This document shows positions 10,106 to 18,356 of a stretch of 64,000 nucleotides of DNA, piece by piece. The stretch is from contig CAJJAR010000009.1 of assembly GCA_905182105.1 (NCBI GenBank), forward strand, positions 1 to 64,000, written 5' to 3'. A program made the position numbers and the translations under genes. Source of the DNA: an uncultured Paracoccaceae bacterium (GTDB lineage: Bacteria; Pseudomonadota; Alphaproteobacteria; Rhodobacterales; Rhodobacteraceae). The notes below the pieces were generated by a model that was given only the letters and a program-made list of their open reading frames with translations, was not told where the DNA came from and did no database searches. The first letter of the stretch is position 1. Every line of letters begins with the position of its first letter.

Positions 10106-11031
10106 AAAGATTACGCAATGTTTCGATCATCGGGGTAACACTCATGTTGATTGCGTGCTCGGGATCATCTGATATCAATATTGATGGTACCCAAGTTGTT
10201 GAACCCAAAGCCTCAGAAATTAAAGGTCTAGCGAAGGCCGCTTTTGGTGGTGTGGCATTCGCATCGACCCAAGCACCCGCAGTTCATGGGGGTTATGCAA
10301 AAGGATGTCTTGCTGGCGGTGTAGAACTTCCTGAAACTGGTGCCACATGGCAAGCCATGCGCCTGTCGCGCAATCGCAACTGGGCTCACCCTGAAATGGT
10401 GGAAATGGTTAAGAAGCTGTCGCGCGTTGCGGCCCGTCAACCGAGCTGGAACGGTCTGTATGTGGGTGACATGAGCCAACCACGTGGCGGCCCAATGCTG
10501 ACGGGACACCGCAGCCATCAAAGCGGTTTAGACGCAGACATTTGGATGCTGCCTGCCAAGAACCTGAACCTTTCTGTCAAAGAGCGCGAATCGATTTCAT
10601 CAATCTCCACGCGTCGTTCAAAAGGGGCTTTCACCAACGACAGTTGGACCCGGGCCCACCACGAGATCATTAAGGCGGCAGCCAAAGATAAACGCACAGA
10701 ACGGATTTTTGTTTTCCCCGGTGCCAAAGTTAAAATGTGCGCAGATGAAAAAGGCAGCAAAGCGTGGCTGCGCAAAGTGCGCCCGTGGTATGGCCATCAT
10801 TATCATTTCCACATCCGCCTTGCCTGCCCGAAGGGCGCACGCGGATGCAAAAGTCAGAACTCGCTACCGGCAGAAAATGGTTGTGTGGATGCACAAAAGT
10901 GGGTGGATGATATACTGAACCCACCAGCGCCAAAACCGCGCGACCCGAATGCACCCAAACCGAAACCTCGTCGCGAATACAAAGTCGCAGATTTGCCTCA
11001 GAAATGTACAAACGTCTTACGCTCGCGCTGA
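10102..11031 (+). CDS. mepA: Penicillin-insensitive murein endopeptidase (LAS/M74 family lipoprotein)
   Basis: A 309-residue periplasmic peptidoglycan hydrolase that cuts D-alanyl-meso-diaminopimelyl cross-links. A lipoprotein signal ends in LIAC with Cys19. Zinc and catalytic residues are visible in HRSHQSGLDADIW (H139, D146) and in HHYHFHIR (H232-H237), the two LAS-family motifs. E. coli MepA has a cleavable signal peptide rather than a lipobox, so lipidation is an inference from this sequence. It starts with GTG overlapping the stop of the MFS gene (GTGA), so the two are coupled. Its last 28 bases overlap the start of the broken esterase gene that follows. Confidence 0.92.
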   Translation: MKRLRNVSIIGVTLMLIACSGSSDINIDGTQVVEPKASEIKGLAKAAFGGVAFASTQAPAVHGGYAKGCLAGGVELPETGATWQAMRLSRNRNWAHPEMVEMVKKLSRVAARQPSWNGLYVGDMSQPRGGPMLTGHRSHQSGLDADIWMLPAKNLNLSVKERESISSISTRRSKGAFTNDSWTRAHHEIIKAAAKDKRTERIFVFPGAKVKMCADEKGSKAWLRKVRPWYGHHYHFHIRLACPKGARGCKSQNSLPAENGCVDAQKWVDDILNPPAPKPRDPNAPKPKPRREYKVADLPQKCTNVLRSR

Positions 11032-11841
11032 TTTGCGCAGGCAGTTTTTGGGCAGGGGCATCTGTTGCTGAACCACATCCGGTCTTTTCTGGGAAAGTCT
11101 CGGTTAAGGGGTCTGGTGGTTTGTCTGCGCTTGATTTGGAAGCGGATGGCCAGTCTGGAATCACGTTGTAGAAGAGCGGTGATCTGTTGATGATTACGTT
11201 GGAGCGTGATGTGGGATTGCTGAGCGTGGGCACGTTGGTACCGTGGCCCACACTGTCCAAATTGATGGAGATATCGAGGGAATTGCCTACAATGGTAACA
11301 GCCCATATTTCTTTTTATTCGAGGCTCCGGCACACGTCATTTCGATCAATGACGTGTGTGAAATCAAAGAGCTTCCAAACCACCCGGATTTTGCCAAGAT
11401 TACGCGCAACAGAAAGCTTGAGGCGCTGGCGATCGATGCCAATGGTGCATTGTACACACTTCCCGAAGTTGCATCCCACCGCGTCAACGGGTTTCAACTT
11501 TATGCGCTCAAAGAAGGTTTTTGGCAGGTCGTAGCGCAGGTTCCAAGCTGTGGATTTTTCATGGTGGTTGGCGCAGACTTTGGGCCTGACAATTTGCTCT
11601 ACCTTCTTGAACGCTCTGACAGTCCGCTGGGTTTCTGGACACGTGTCAGACGCTTTGATCTGGCCCAAGATGATCTGGCTGAGGAAATCCTTCTAAAACG
11701 GGCCAATTGCCCCATGATAATCTTGAGGGCATCAGCGTTTGGGTGGACCCGAAGGGTGCAACACGGGTGACTATAATCTCTGATGATAACTTCCTGCCTG
11801 TCCTGCGCAGTGAAGTTGTTGAGTACGTTTTACACGAATGA
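11004..11841 (+). pseudogene. Broken 'esterase-like activity of phytase' family gene
   Basis: Pieces of one secreted protein can be read across all three frames. ATG at 11004 gives a signal peptide and the family start GGLSALDLEADG, then an in-frame TAG at 11169-11171. After about 11235 the homologous reading moves to another frame with GDIEGIAYNG, RKLEALAIDANGALY and a long body to about 11700. A second shift leads to [13 protein letters not shown] and ISDDNFLPV, ending EYVLHE with TGA at 11839-11841. These are the conserved blocks of phytase-like beta-propeller esterases, which directly follow mepA in related genomes as far as I recall. One nonsense and two frameshift changes make it non-functional. 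Confidence 0.85.
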
Positions 11842-11893
11842 CTTGCGCGACGGCCTGACACTGTTTAGGCAGCGTCCGTCTGCATGGTGCAGG

Positions 11894-11922
11894 CCGAGTT
11901 CTCCGCTACCTTGTAAAACGGA
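11894..11922 (+). promoter_or_regulatory. Candidate preQ1-I riboswitch controlling the queuosine-precursor transporter
   Basis: The 40 bases before the transporter ATG can fold as the small H-type pseudoknot of preQ1-I aptamers: P1 CGAG (11895-11898) pairs with CTTG (11910-11913), L1 is TTC, P2 TCCG (11902-11905) pairs across an A-rich tail TAAAA with CGGA (11919-11922), and the CTAC loop (11906-11909) holds the cytosine expected to recognise preQ1. P1 contains one G-U pair. The 3' strand of P2 contains GGA, the only Shine-Dalgarno-like element, 8 bases from the ATG, so ligand binding would block translation. The downstream gene imports queuosine precursors, which is the usual target of this riboswitch class. 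Confidence 0.75.
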
Positions 11923-11930
11923 TCAAAATT

Positions 11931-12572
11931 ATGAACAATCTATCACTCTCACGTGGGCACCTCCCTGGTATCCTCGCTATGGCCGCAATCGTTGTCGCCT
12001 CTAACATCCTTGTGCAATTCCTGATCCTTGATGGGCTGCTCACATGGGGCGCGTTCACCTATCCGCTCGCCTTCCTTGTCACTGATGTGATGAACCGCGT
12101 CTATGGCGTTTCCGCAGCGCGCCGCGTTGTTTTTGCAGGCTTCATCATGGGCATCATTTGCTCGCTCATCGGCAGCCAAATCATATTGGAATACGGTCCT
12201 GCCGTTCCACTGCGTGTGGCGATTGGATCAGGCACCGCCTTCTTGATCGCACAGTTGACAGACGTTGGTATCTTCAACCGCTTTCGTAGTGGCACTTGGT
12301 GGCGCGCGCCTCTGATCTCTACGCTTGTGGGATCTGCGCTTGATACTGCGCTGTTTTTTACGATCGCATTCTCAGCGACTGTTGCAATATTTGGCGCGGA
12401 TGCGGATGCTGCGATCTCTTGGGCGTGGGAAGCCGTGCCATTCATGAACGTTGGTGCGATGGCGCCCCTTTGGGTTACATTGGCCTTCGCAGACTGGTTG
12501 GTAAAGCTGACCTTGGCGCTGATCGCTTTGGTTCCGTTTAGGATGATCACTGCACGGTTGAGCGGCGCATAA
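11931..12572 (+). CDS. yhhQ: Queuosine precursor transporter (VUT/YhhQ family)
   Basis: A 213-residue inner-membrane protein with about six hydrophobic segments. The N-terminal pattern ASNILVQFLI, FTYPLAFLVTDVMNRVYG and AGFIMGI matches the COG1738 vitamin uptake transporter family, shown in E. coli to import preQ0 and preQ1 for tRNA queuosine synthesis. The gene is single, has a likely preQ1-I riboswitch as its leader and a strong terminator 26 bases after the stop, so it is probably a self-contained regulated unit. Confidence 0.9.
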   Translation: MNNLSLSRGHLPGILAMAAIVVASNILVQFLILDGLLTWGAFTYPLAFLVTDVMNRVYGVSAARRVVFAGFIMGIICSLIGSQIILEYGPAVPLRVAIGSGTAFLIAQLTDVGIFNRFRSGTWWRAPLISTLVGSALDTALFFTIAFSATVAIFGADADAAISWAWEAVPFMNVGAMAPLWVTLAFADWLVKLTLALIALVPFRMITARLSGA

Positions 12573-12597
12573 TAAAAACGTCGCAACCGCTGAAGTT

Positions 12598-12636
12598 TAA
12601 AAATGCACGGGGTCAAGGCCTCGTGCATTTTTGTTT
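12598..12636 (+). terminator. Rho-independent terminator after yhhQ
   Basis: AAAAATGCACGGGG (12598-12613 region) pairs with CCTCGTGCATTTTT, giving a stem of about 12 pairs with one G-U and a short loop, ending in a T run. The A run on the other arm makes it potentially active in both directions. Confidence 0.8.
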
Positions 12637-12945
12637 AGATATTGAAAAAAGTTAATCTTCTTTTTCAAAGTTTAATGGCGGGTAATCATGAACGCATAGT
12701 TTCACTGTGGTCGCTTCGAACTGTAAAGAACTTGGTGCAAACTGTGCAGCTCTTTGAAATCCGCAATATTTGGGGCGTTCTGGCGGTCGTAAACTGAACA
12801 GATTACAGCCCGTTCTCCACATCGCGCCTTTGATGAATAACTGTGCGGTCGATTAACCCCACACATTATGTCACAAATTTTTTATAAAAAACCTCTTTGT
12901 GATTTTTAAAACCTGTGCGAAGATTCAAGTGAGTTCAACAAATGT

Positions 12946-13121
12946 AAAGGAGGTGATCTAGTGTCTAGAAAGATATTGGAGAGTGGTTTTGGAACAGCTT
13001 TGGAGGTCGCCCGTTAAGGCAGCCCTTGACGGTAAGAACAGCCAAAGTGGATCGATCCGGTCTAACCAGGATCCCTCCTAAAATTTCGAAAGGGTCGCCC
13101 CATGTAGGGCGGCCCTTTTTT
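12946..13121 (+). ncRNA. Probable small RNA with super-Shine-Dalgarno, tiny ORF and anti-SD element
   Basis: This stretch holds ordered RNA features on the plus strand. AAAGGAGGTGATC at 12946-12958 is a 13-base perfect complement of the 16S rRNA 3' end and stands directly before a GTG that opens an 18-codon ORF. Hairpin 1 (13011-13032; CCGTTAAGG/CCTTGACGG) covers the ORF stop. Hairpin 2 (about 13049-13073) leads into CCTCCT at 13074-13079, within GGATCCCTCCT, which resembles the 16S 3' end itself. A terminator follows. The layout (small ORF, two hairpins, CCTCC motif, terminator) recalls the CcsR or 'cuckoo' RNAs of Rhodobacter sphaeroides, but the upstream ORF is not the DUF1127 gene found there. 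No promoter could be fixed with confidence. Confidence 0.6.
12961..13017 (+). CDS. Tiny 18-residue ORF after an ideal ribosome binding site
   Basis: The GTG at 12961 is followed by 18 sense codons (MSRKILESGFGTALEVAR) and TAA at 13015-13017. The perfect Shine-Dalgarno AAAGGAGG ends 7 bases upstream. No family is recognised. The stop codon lies inside a stable hairpin (13011-13032), so ribosomes reaching the end would open it. It could be a leader peptide, a small protein, or only a ribosome docking site within a regulatory RNA; conservation of the encoded residues would decide. Confidence 0.45.
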   Translation: MSRKILESGFGTALEVAR

Positions 13122-13122
13122 G
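13087..13122 (+). terminator. Strong rho-independent terminator of the small RNA unit
   Basis: AAAGGGTCGCCC (13089-13100) pairs with GGGCGGCCCTTT (13107-13118) around the loop CATGTA, with one G-U pair, and is followed by a T run to 13121. It separates the small RNA from arfB. Confidence 0.9.
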
Positions 13123-13150
13123 TGGGCGCATTGCGTTGTATAGGATCACT

Positions 13151-13573
13151 ATGGTCCGCATCAATGATGACATAACCCTGTTCGATTGGGAGCTATCAGA
13201 AAGCTTTATGCGCGCGTCTGGCCCCGGTGGTCAGAATGTCAATAAAGTCTCTAGTGCAGTGGAATTGCGCTTTGAAGCCGAGCGCAGCCCATCCCTTACC
13301 GTTCCTGTCAAAATCCGCCTCAAACGGTTGGCCGGACGGCGTTGGACACTGGACGGTGCATTGATCCTGCAATGTGATGAAACCCGCAGTCAGGCGCGCA
13401 ATCGCGAGCTAGTACGCCAACGCCTTACAGACCTTATTCGCAAGGCGTTGGTCGCTCCAAAACGGCGCATCGCAACCCGTCCCACACTGGGATCAAAGAA
13501 CCGCAGAATCAAAGCTAAAAAGGTCCGTGGTGAGGTTAAGAACATGCGCGGTAAGGTGGATCCTGACAGTTAA
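13151..13573 (+). CDS. arfB: Alternative ribosome-rescue factor B (peptidyl-tRNA hydrolase ArfB/YaeJ)
   Basis: A 140-residue release-factor-like protein with the catalytic GGQ in SGPGGQNVNKVSS (about 24-36), followed by a basic C-terminal tail rich in Lys and Arg (GSKNRRIKAKKVRGEVK), which in ArfB enters the empty mRNA channel of stalled ribosomes. It hydrolyses peptidyl-tRNA on ribosomes lacking a stop codon. I chose the ATG at 13151 because AGGAT lies 6 bases upstream and homologues begin close to this point; an in-frame TTG at 13136 would add five residues. Confidence 0.92.
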   Translation: MVRINDDITLFDWELSESFMRASGPGGQNVNKVSSAVELRFEAERSPSLTVPVKIRLKRLAGRRWTLDGALILQCDETRSQARNRELVRQRLTDLIRKALVAPKRRIATRPTLGSKNRRIKAKKVRGEVKNMRGKVDPDS

Positions 13574-13643
13574 GACTGTCGTTTTTAGGCATACCTTTTT
13601 GATCAATCCAGCTAGGATGAAGTGAACCAAGGTTTGGACCCTC

Positions 13644-14537
13644 ATGCGCCCCACAGATAGAACAAATCTCGCCATCATTCTAAGCCTTGTGGCTTTGACA
13701 CTTTTTGATGCGATGGGGCTGATCATCAAACACCTGTCTGATAGTTATTCCGCTGCGGAATTATCCGCGTGGCGCAACCTTTTTGGGTTGATCCCATCCA
13801 TAATCGCGCTGTGGTCTTCAAAGGCGTGGCGCGATGGTGGAAAGCGTTTGAAAATCCGCCAATGGAAGCTTGGCTTATTACGCGGTGCAGTCGTCACCTT
13901 TGCCCAGTTATGTTTCTATATGTCATTGGGCTTAATGGCTTTTGCCACAGCTTCCACCATCACTTATGCAAGCGCATTGTTCACTACTGCACTTGCAACT
14001 CCGTTGCTTGGTGAACGTGTTGGTTGGATCAGGTGGTGTGCTGTTTTGATCGGCTTTGCAGGTGTCATTATGGTTGTTCAACCAGGCGGAGACAGCTTTT
14101 CGATCTATGCGCTTTTGCCGCTTGCAGCCTCTGCTTTTTATGCGTTGGTTAGCGTTACTGCGCGGCTGTTTGATGATAATGTTCCTAGCCCATTGGTGAA
14201 CCTTTATTCATCGTTCACCGCTGCGATTGGCGCGTTCCTAATCGCCTATTTCTGGACTGGTTTCACACCGATCGCCACGGCCTCTGATCTAGGGTGGATC
14301 ATCGCAATGGGTGGCTTCGGGGGGACGGCTGTTCTGTTCCTTATCGTCAGCTATCGGATGACGGAACAAAGCAATCTTGCGCCTTTCAGCTACTTTGGAA
14401 TTCCGCTCGCATTTGTGCTGGGCTGGTTGTTCTTTGACGAGGCTCCATGGGGCACATTATTTCCCGGTGCGCTCCTGATTGCAGCGGGCGGGTTGCTGAT
14501 TGTATGGCGCGAAAGAACGCAGCCTAAACAGAGTTAG
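13644..14537 (+). CDS. DMT-family (EamA) transporter
   Basis: A 297-residue integral membrane protein with about ten hydrophobic segments arranged as two EamA repeats, the typical form of drug/metabolite exporters. Typical marks are AELSAWRNLFGL in the first half and FGIPLAFVLGWLFFDE in the last repeat. The substrate cannot be predicted. Its stop overlaps the stop of the convergent pncB gene by 4 bases. Confidence 0.85.
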   Translation: MRPTDRTNLAIILSLVALTLFDAMGLIIKHLSDSYSAAELSAWRNLFGLIPSIIALWSSKAWRDGGKRLKIRQWKLGLLRGAVVTFAQLCFYMSLGLMAFATASTITYASALFTTALATPLLGERVGWIRWCAVLIGFAGVIMVVQPGGDSFSIYALLPLAASAFYALVSVTARLFDDNVPSPLVNLYSSFTAAIGAFLIAYFWTGFTPIATASDLGWIIAMGGFGGTAVLFLIVSYRMTEQSNLAPFSYFGIPLAFVLGWLFFDEAPWGTLFPGALLIAAGGLLIVWRERTQPKQS

Positions 14538-15826
14538 ACAAAGACGTCTTGCACCTTTTGCTCACCCACACCAAACACGCGTTTGTAGCGTTCGATTTCG
14601 GCCTTTGGGCCCATAGCTTTGTTCGGGTTGTCCGACAGCTTGACCGTAGGTGACCCGTTGGCTTCAACAGCCTTACAGACCAAAGAAAACGGTGCCAGTG
14701 CATCGTTTGGAACCAGCTCGCGGAAGTCGTTGGTTAGCAAGGTGCCCCAACCAAACGAGATGTTGGTTTTGTCATGGAATTGGCCATGCAGTTCTTTGAT
14801 CTTTTTGACGTCTAAGCCATCGCTAAAAATGACACGTTTTTTCTGTGGATCTTCGCCGCGTGAAACCCACCAATCGATCGCAATTTGAGCAGCAGTTGAA
14901 GGGTCCCCACTGTCGATTCGGATGCCTGTCCACCCTGCTAACCAATCAGGTGCTTTATCAAGGAAACCTTGGGTTCCATAGGTATCTGGAAGGATGATGC
15001 GAAGGTTGCCTTCGTGCTCATCGCGCCAATCTTTGAGAACGTCATATGGGGACTGTGCGAGTGCCGCATCATCCTCAGCTAAAGAAGCGTATACCATAGG
15101 CAATTCATGGGCGTTTGTGCCAATGGCCTCCAGCTCGCGGCTCATTGCGATTTTGCAATTTGAGGTGCCTGAAAACTTGCTGCCCAATCCCTCACGCATC
15201 GCTTGGGCACACCAGTCTTGCCATAGGTAGGAATGACGGCGGCGGGTTCCAAAATCAGCGATGGATAGGCCTTCAAGGTCACGTATATCTTCGATTTTTT
15301 CCCATACACGGGTCATGGCGCGTGCGTACAAAATTTGTAGTTCAAACTTGCCCATTTGATCCAGAACCGCCCGTCCGCGCAGCTCCATCAGAATGGCTAA
15401 GGCTGGGATTTCCCAAAGCATAACTTCGTGCCATTTCCCCTCAAACGTCAACTCATATTGATCGCCCACGCGCTCAAGGTGATAGGGGGGCAAACGTAGC
15501 CCTTCGAACCATTCCATAAAGTCAGGTCGGAACATCTGGCGTTTACCATAAAACGTGTTCCCGCGCAGCCATGTGCTCTCTCCGCGGCTAAGCGAAAGAG
15601 ATCGAACATGGTCCAATTGTTCGCGCAATTCACCTTCGTCAATCAGGTCTGCCAACGGGATTTTGGTTGAGCGATTGATCAGGCTGAATTTGACGTGGGT
15701 ATCAGGTTTGTTGTGGAAGATGCTTTGGCACATCAACAGCTTATAAAAATCAGTATCGATCAGGGATCGCACGATTGGATCAATCTTCCATTTGTGGTTC
15801 CAAACGCGTGTTGCAATATCGACCAT
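14534..15826 (-). CDS. pncB: Nicotinate phosphoribosyltransferase
   Basis: A 430-residue enzyme that forms nicotinate mononucleotide from nicotinate and PRPP, the entry step of the Preiss-Handler NAD salvage path. The family start LIDTDFYKLLMCQ (about 23-35) and the later blocks FGTRRRHS, SGDPSTAA and SFGWGTLLTND are clear. Length fits the PncB group. The upstream gene on the same strand encodes nicotinamidase, which makes its substrate; the 61-base gap and shared strand suggest one operon. Confidence 0.95.
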   Translation of the reverse strand: MVDIATRVWNHKWKIDPIVRSLIDTDFYKLLMCQSIFHNKPDTHVKFSLINRSTKIPLADLIDEGELREQLDHVRSLSLSRGESTWLRGNTFYGKRQMFRPDFMEWFEGLRLPPYHLERVGDQYELTFEGKWHEVMLWEIPALAILMELRGRAVLDQMGKFELQILYARAMTRVWEKIEDIRDLEGLSIADFGTRRRHSYLWQDWCAQAMREGLGSKFSGTSNCKIAMSRELEAIGTNAHELPMVYASLAEDDAALAQSPYDVLKDWRDEHEGNLRIILPDTYGTQGFLDKAPDWLAGWTGIRIDSGDPSTAAQIAIDWWVSRGEDPQKKRVIFSDGLDVKKIKELHGQFHDKTNISFGWGTLLTNDFRELVPNDALAPFSLVCKAVEANGSPTVKLSDNPNKAMGPKAEIERYKRVFGVGEQKVQDVFV

Positions 15827-15887
15827 TTTTTCGGCTCCGGATGGGTGTTTAGGCGCTTAAAGCAAACGCACATGTGACTTGCAAGGA

Positions 15888-16484
15888 TCAGGCGAATGTG
15901 ACGCCGGATGCCTTCATGCCGGCAATCGCAGCATCCAACGATCCATCCATGTCAATGGCGCGACAGAGATCCATGTTTACGGTGACATCAAACCCTAAAT
16001 TGACGGCATCCACCGCTGAAAAATTGACGCAGAAATCTGTGGCCAATCCAACCATGACCAGTTTGGAAATTCCGCGGGTGCGCAGATAACCCTCAAGCCC
16101 TGTTGGGGTCTTTTGATCGTTCTCAAAAAACGCTGAATAGCTGTCGATTGAAGGGTTATACCCTTTCCGAATAATCATATCCGCGCGGTCTTGATTTAGA
16201 TCGGCATGAAACAGGGCACCGTCAGTTCCCTGTACACAGTGATCTGGCCAAAGAACCTGATCACCATAAGGCATCTTTGTTTGCTCATATGGCCTTTTAT
16301 CTGCGTGTGAGGATGCGAAGGACGAATGGCCCTCAGGGTGCCAATCTTGGGTTAGCACAACGGCGTCTGCCCTGGTCATCAAAGCATTGATGCTGGACAC
16401 AATTACATGTCCCCCAGAAACGGCCAAAGCGCCATTTGGGCAAAAGTCATTTTGCACATCAATTACGATCAACGCATGGGTCAT
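15888..16484 (-). CDS. pncA: Nicotinamidase
   Basis: A 198-residue cysteine hydrolase that converts nicotinamide to nicotinate. The catalytic triad can be placed at D9 (VIDVQNDF), K107 and C152 (GLATDFCVNF), and the metal ligands at D47, H49 and H82, matching E. coli PncA in order and spacing. It is the first gene of a likely pncA-pncB pair on the minus strand and is divergent from trhO. Confidence 0.94.
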   Translation of the reverse strand: MTHALIVIDVQNDFCPNGALAVSGGHVIVSSINALMTRADAVVLTQDWHPEGHSSFASSHADKRPYEQTKMPYGDQVLWPDHCVQGTDGALFHADLNQDRADMIIRKGYNPSIDSYSAFFENDQKTPTGLEGYLRTRGISKLVMVGLATDFCVNFSAVDAVNLGFDVTVNMDLCRAIDMDGSLDAAIAGMKASGVTFA

Positions 16485-16587
16485 TTGGCATCCTTCAACG
16501 GTATTTGTAGCGGGGCTATGATCGCCCTAAGCGGGCGTTAATGCAAACCCCTTGTCCAAAGCACCACTTAGGCGTATCTGAGCGCCC

Positions 16588-17499
16588 ATGATTACAATTG
16601 CTGCATTATACCATTTCACCCGTTTCGAAGACGCTGACGCATTGCGTCCAGCCGTGCGCGCCTTGTGTAATGAGCAAGATGTGAAGGGCACGATCCTGTT
16701 CGCCAATGAAGGGGTCAACGGAACGATTGCCGGTCCGCGCGCAGGAATCGACGCCGTTCTGGCGCACCTGCGCAGTCTTCCGGGTTGTGCTGATTTGGAG
16801 TGGAAAGAAAGCTTTAGCAAAAAACAGATTTTCGGCAAAATTAAAGTACGCCTGAAGCGTGAAATCGTCACGATGGGTAAGCCCGATGTTGATCCGCTTT
16901 CTGCTGTGGGCAACTATGTGCAAGCCAAAGATTGGAATGATCTGATCGCGCAAGACGACGTTGTCGTGATCGATACGCGCAATGACTATGAAGTGGCAAT
17001 TGGCACCTTTGAAGGCGCGATTGATCCTGAGACGTCCACTTTTGGTCAGTTCCCCGTGTGGTGGGAAGCCAACAAAGAACGCTTCCACAACAAGAAAGTC
17101 GCAATGTTCTGTACGGGTGGTATTCGCTGTGAGAAATCGACTAACTATCTGTTGGGGCAGGGCGTTGAGGATGTGTACCACCTTAAGGGTGGGATCCTGA
17201 AATACCTTGAAGAAGTGCCCGAAGCGCAAAGCACATGGCAGGGCGATTGCTTTGTTTTTGATAATCGTGTCAGCGTTGGTCACGGTCTAAAAGTTGGTGA
17301 GCATACATTGTGCCACGCCTGCCGCCGTCCGTTGTTTCCAGAAGACATGATGCGTGCTGAATTTACCGTTGGCGTTAGCTGTCATCAATGTGTTGATGAA
17401 ACGTCTTTTTCAGACAAAGAGCGTTTTCGTGAGCGTCAAAAGCAGATTGAGTTGTCGCGCAAGCGCGGCGAAGATCACATGACGGCGAATGGTTCCTAA
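16588..17499 (+). CDS. trhO: tRNA uridine(34) hydroxylase, rhodanese-type (TrhO)
   Basis: A 303-residue protein of the TrhO (YceA) family, which hydroxylates uridine 34 of tRNA to ho5U independently of oxygen-requiring TrhP chemistry, improving decoding at the wobble position. An N-terminal ferredoxin-like region with GTILFANEGVNGTIAG (about 34-49) precedes the rhodanese domain with FCTGGIRCEKS at 174-184, containing the two conserved cysteines. A C-terminal zinc-ribbon-like part carries CHACRRPLFPEDM and CHQC. The length is normal for alphaproteobacteria. Confidence 0.93.
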   Translation: MITIAALYHFTRFEDADALRPAVRALCNEQDVKGTILFANEGVNGTIAGPRAGIDAVLAHLRSLPGCADLEWKESFSKKQIFGKIKVRLKREIVTMGKPDVDPLSAVGNYVQAKDWNDLIAQDDVVVIDTRNDYEVAIGTFEGAIDPETSTFGQFPVWWEANKERFHNKKVAMFCTGGIRCEKSTNYLLGQGVEDVYHLKGGILKYLEEVPEAQSTWQGDCFVFDNRVSVGHGLKVGEHTLCHACRRPLFPEDMMRAEFTVGVSCHQCVDETSFSDKERFRERQKQIELSRKRGEDHMTANGS

Positions 17500-17607
17500 A
17501 CCAGTTTTCCGCATTAGGTTTATATACTTACAGACAATTGAAATTGTTAAGAACTGCGTAACAGCTGCCTGCTAATTCTAACCTTGGGTGAAATTGGGGT
17601 GGTGGAT

Positions 17608-18356
17608 ATGCGCGCGCATCTGAATGCCGCACCAGCCATCATTAAGCGTAAAAAAGTTATCAAAGGGGGCCGGCACCATGGTGGTGTGTGGAAAGTTGCG
17701 TATGCCGACTTATGACCGCAATGATGGCGTTTTTTATGTTGATATGGCTGTTGAATGTGACGACTGAAACGCAACGAAAAAGGATAGCGGATTAATTTCA
17801 CCGACGATACCTGTGAACTGAATTTCTGGTGGTAGCGACGGTGCCTCTGGAGGGCAGTGTGTTCTCTAAAGATGCATTGCCTCAGAACGGCACTGGTGCC
17901 TCTTCCTTGCGCACGACTGCGCAGAACCAAGTGCGCGGTGATATGGGAAGATCTGATAACGATGGTGGCGAGGCTGCCGCGCAAGATGAGGCTTTTGAGT
18001 CTCTCAATGCTGAATTTGTGGGCCGTGGTGGTGAAAGCCACGTCATGGAAAATGCTTTGGAACACATCATTACACGCGTGACAGATGAGGGATTGGTAAT
18101 TGATATTTTTACAATCGAGGACCAAGCGTTGTTTGAGCCAGGTACGGCAATTTCTACCGACTTGCTCGAACTTGTGGTCTACTTAATAGCCGACATTGTA
18201 AAGACTGTTAGAAATGGGATTGCGATTGAAGGGCATGTACCAACGGGTGCAATTGTGTTGGCCAATAATCCTGTGTGGGATGATTCCACAAAGGCGGCAA
18301 ATGCTGTGCGCAAATTGTTTGAAGCAACAGAGCTGGTTAATGAGACGCGCATTCTT
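17608..18356 (+). pseudogene. motB: Degenerate motB (flagellar motor stator) gene
   Basis: From ATG 17608 the N-terminus reads IIKRKKVIKGG, HHGGVWKVAYAD, typical of Roseobacter MotB, including the stator Asp. TGA occurs at 17713-17715 after a 1-base loss; the next frame continues TAMMAFFMLIWLLN, the membrane helix, to TAA at 17793-17795. A further frame from 17829 runs through ENALEHIITRVTDEGLVIDIF, LFEPGTA, the OmpA-like peptidoglycan-binding part (AIEGHVPTG, VLANNPVWDDSTKAANAVR). At least two inactivating changes plus loss of the true C-terminus show that it is dead. The frame runs directly into flgI sequence at about 18357. Confidence 0.85.

Noticed and set aside
12946-12958. Fragment of a 16S rRNA gene on the minus strand
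   Set aside because: Similarity is limited to the last 13 bases of 16S; the sequence beyond shows no rRNA similarity, so it is better explained as an extended Shine-Dalgarno sequence.
16606-17283. 225-codon open frame antisense to trhO
   Set aside because: It lies entirely opposite a clearly conserved gene, has no ribosome binding site or recognisable domain, and its composition follows from codon bias of trhO.
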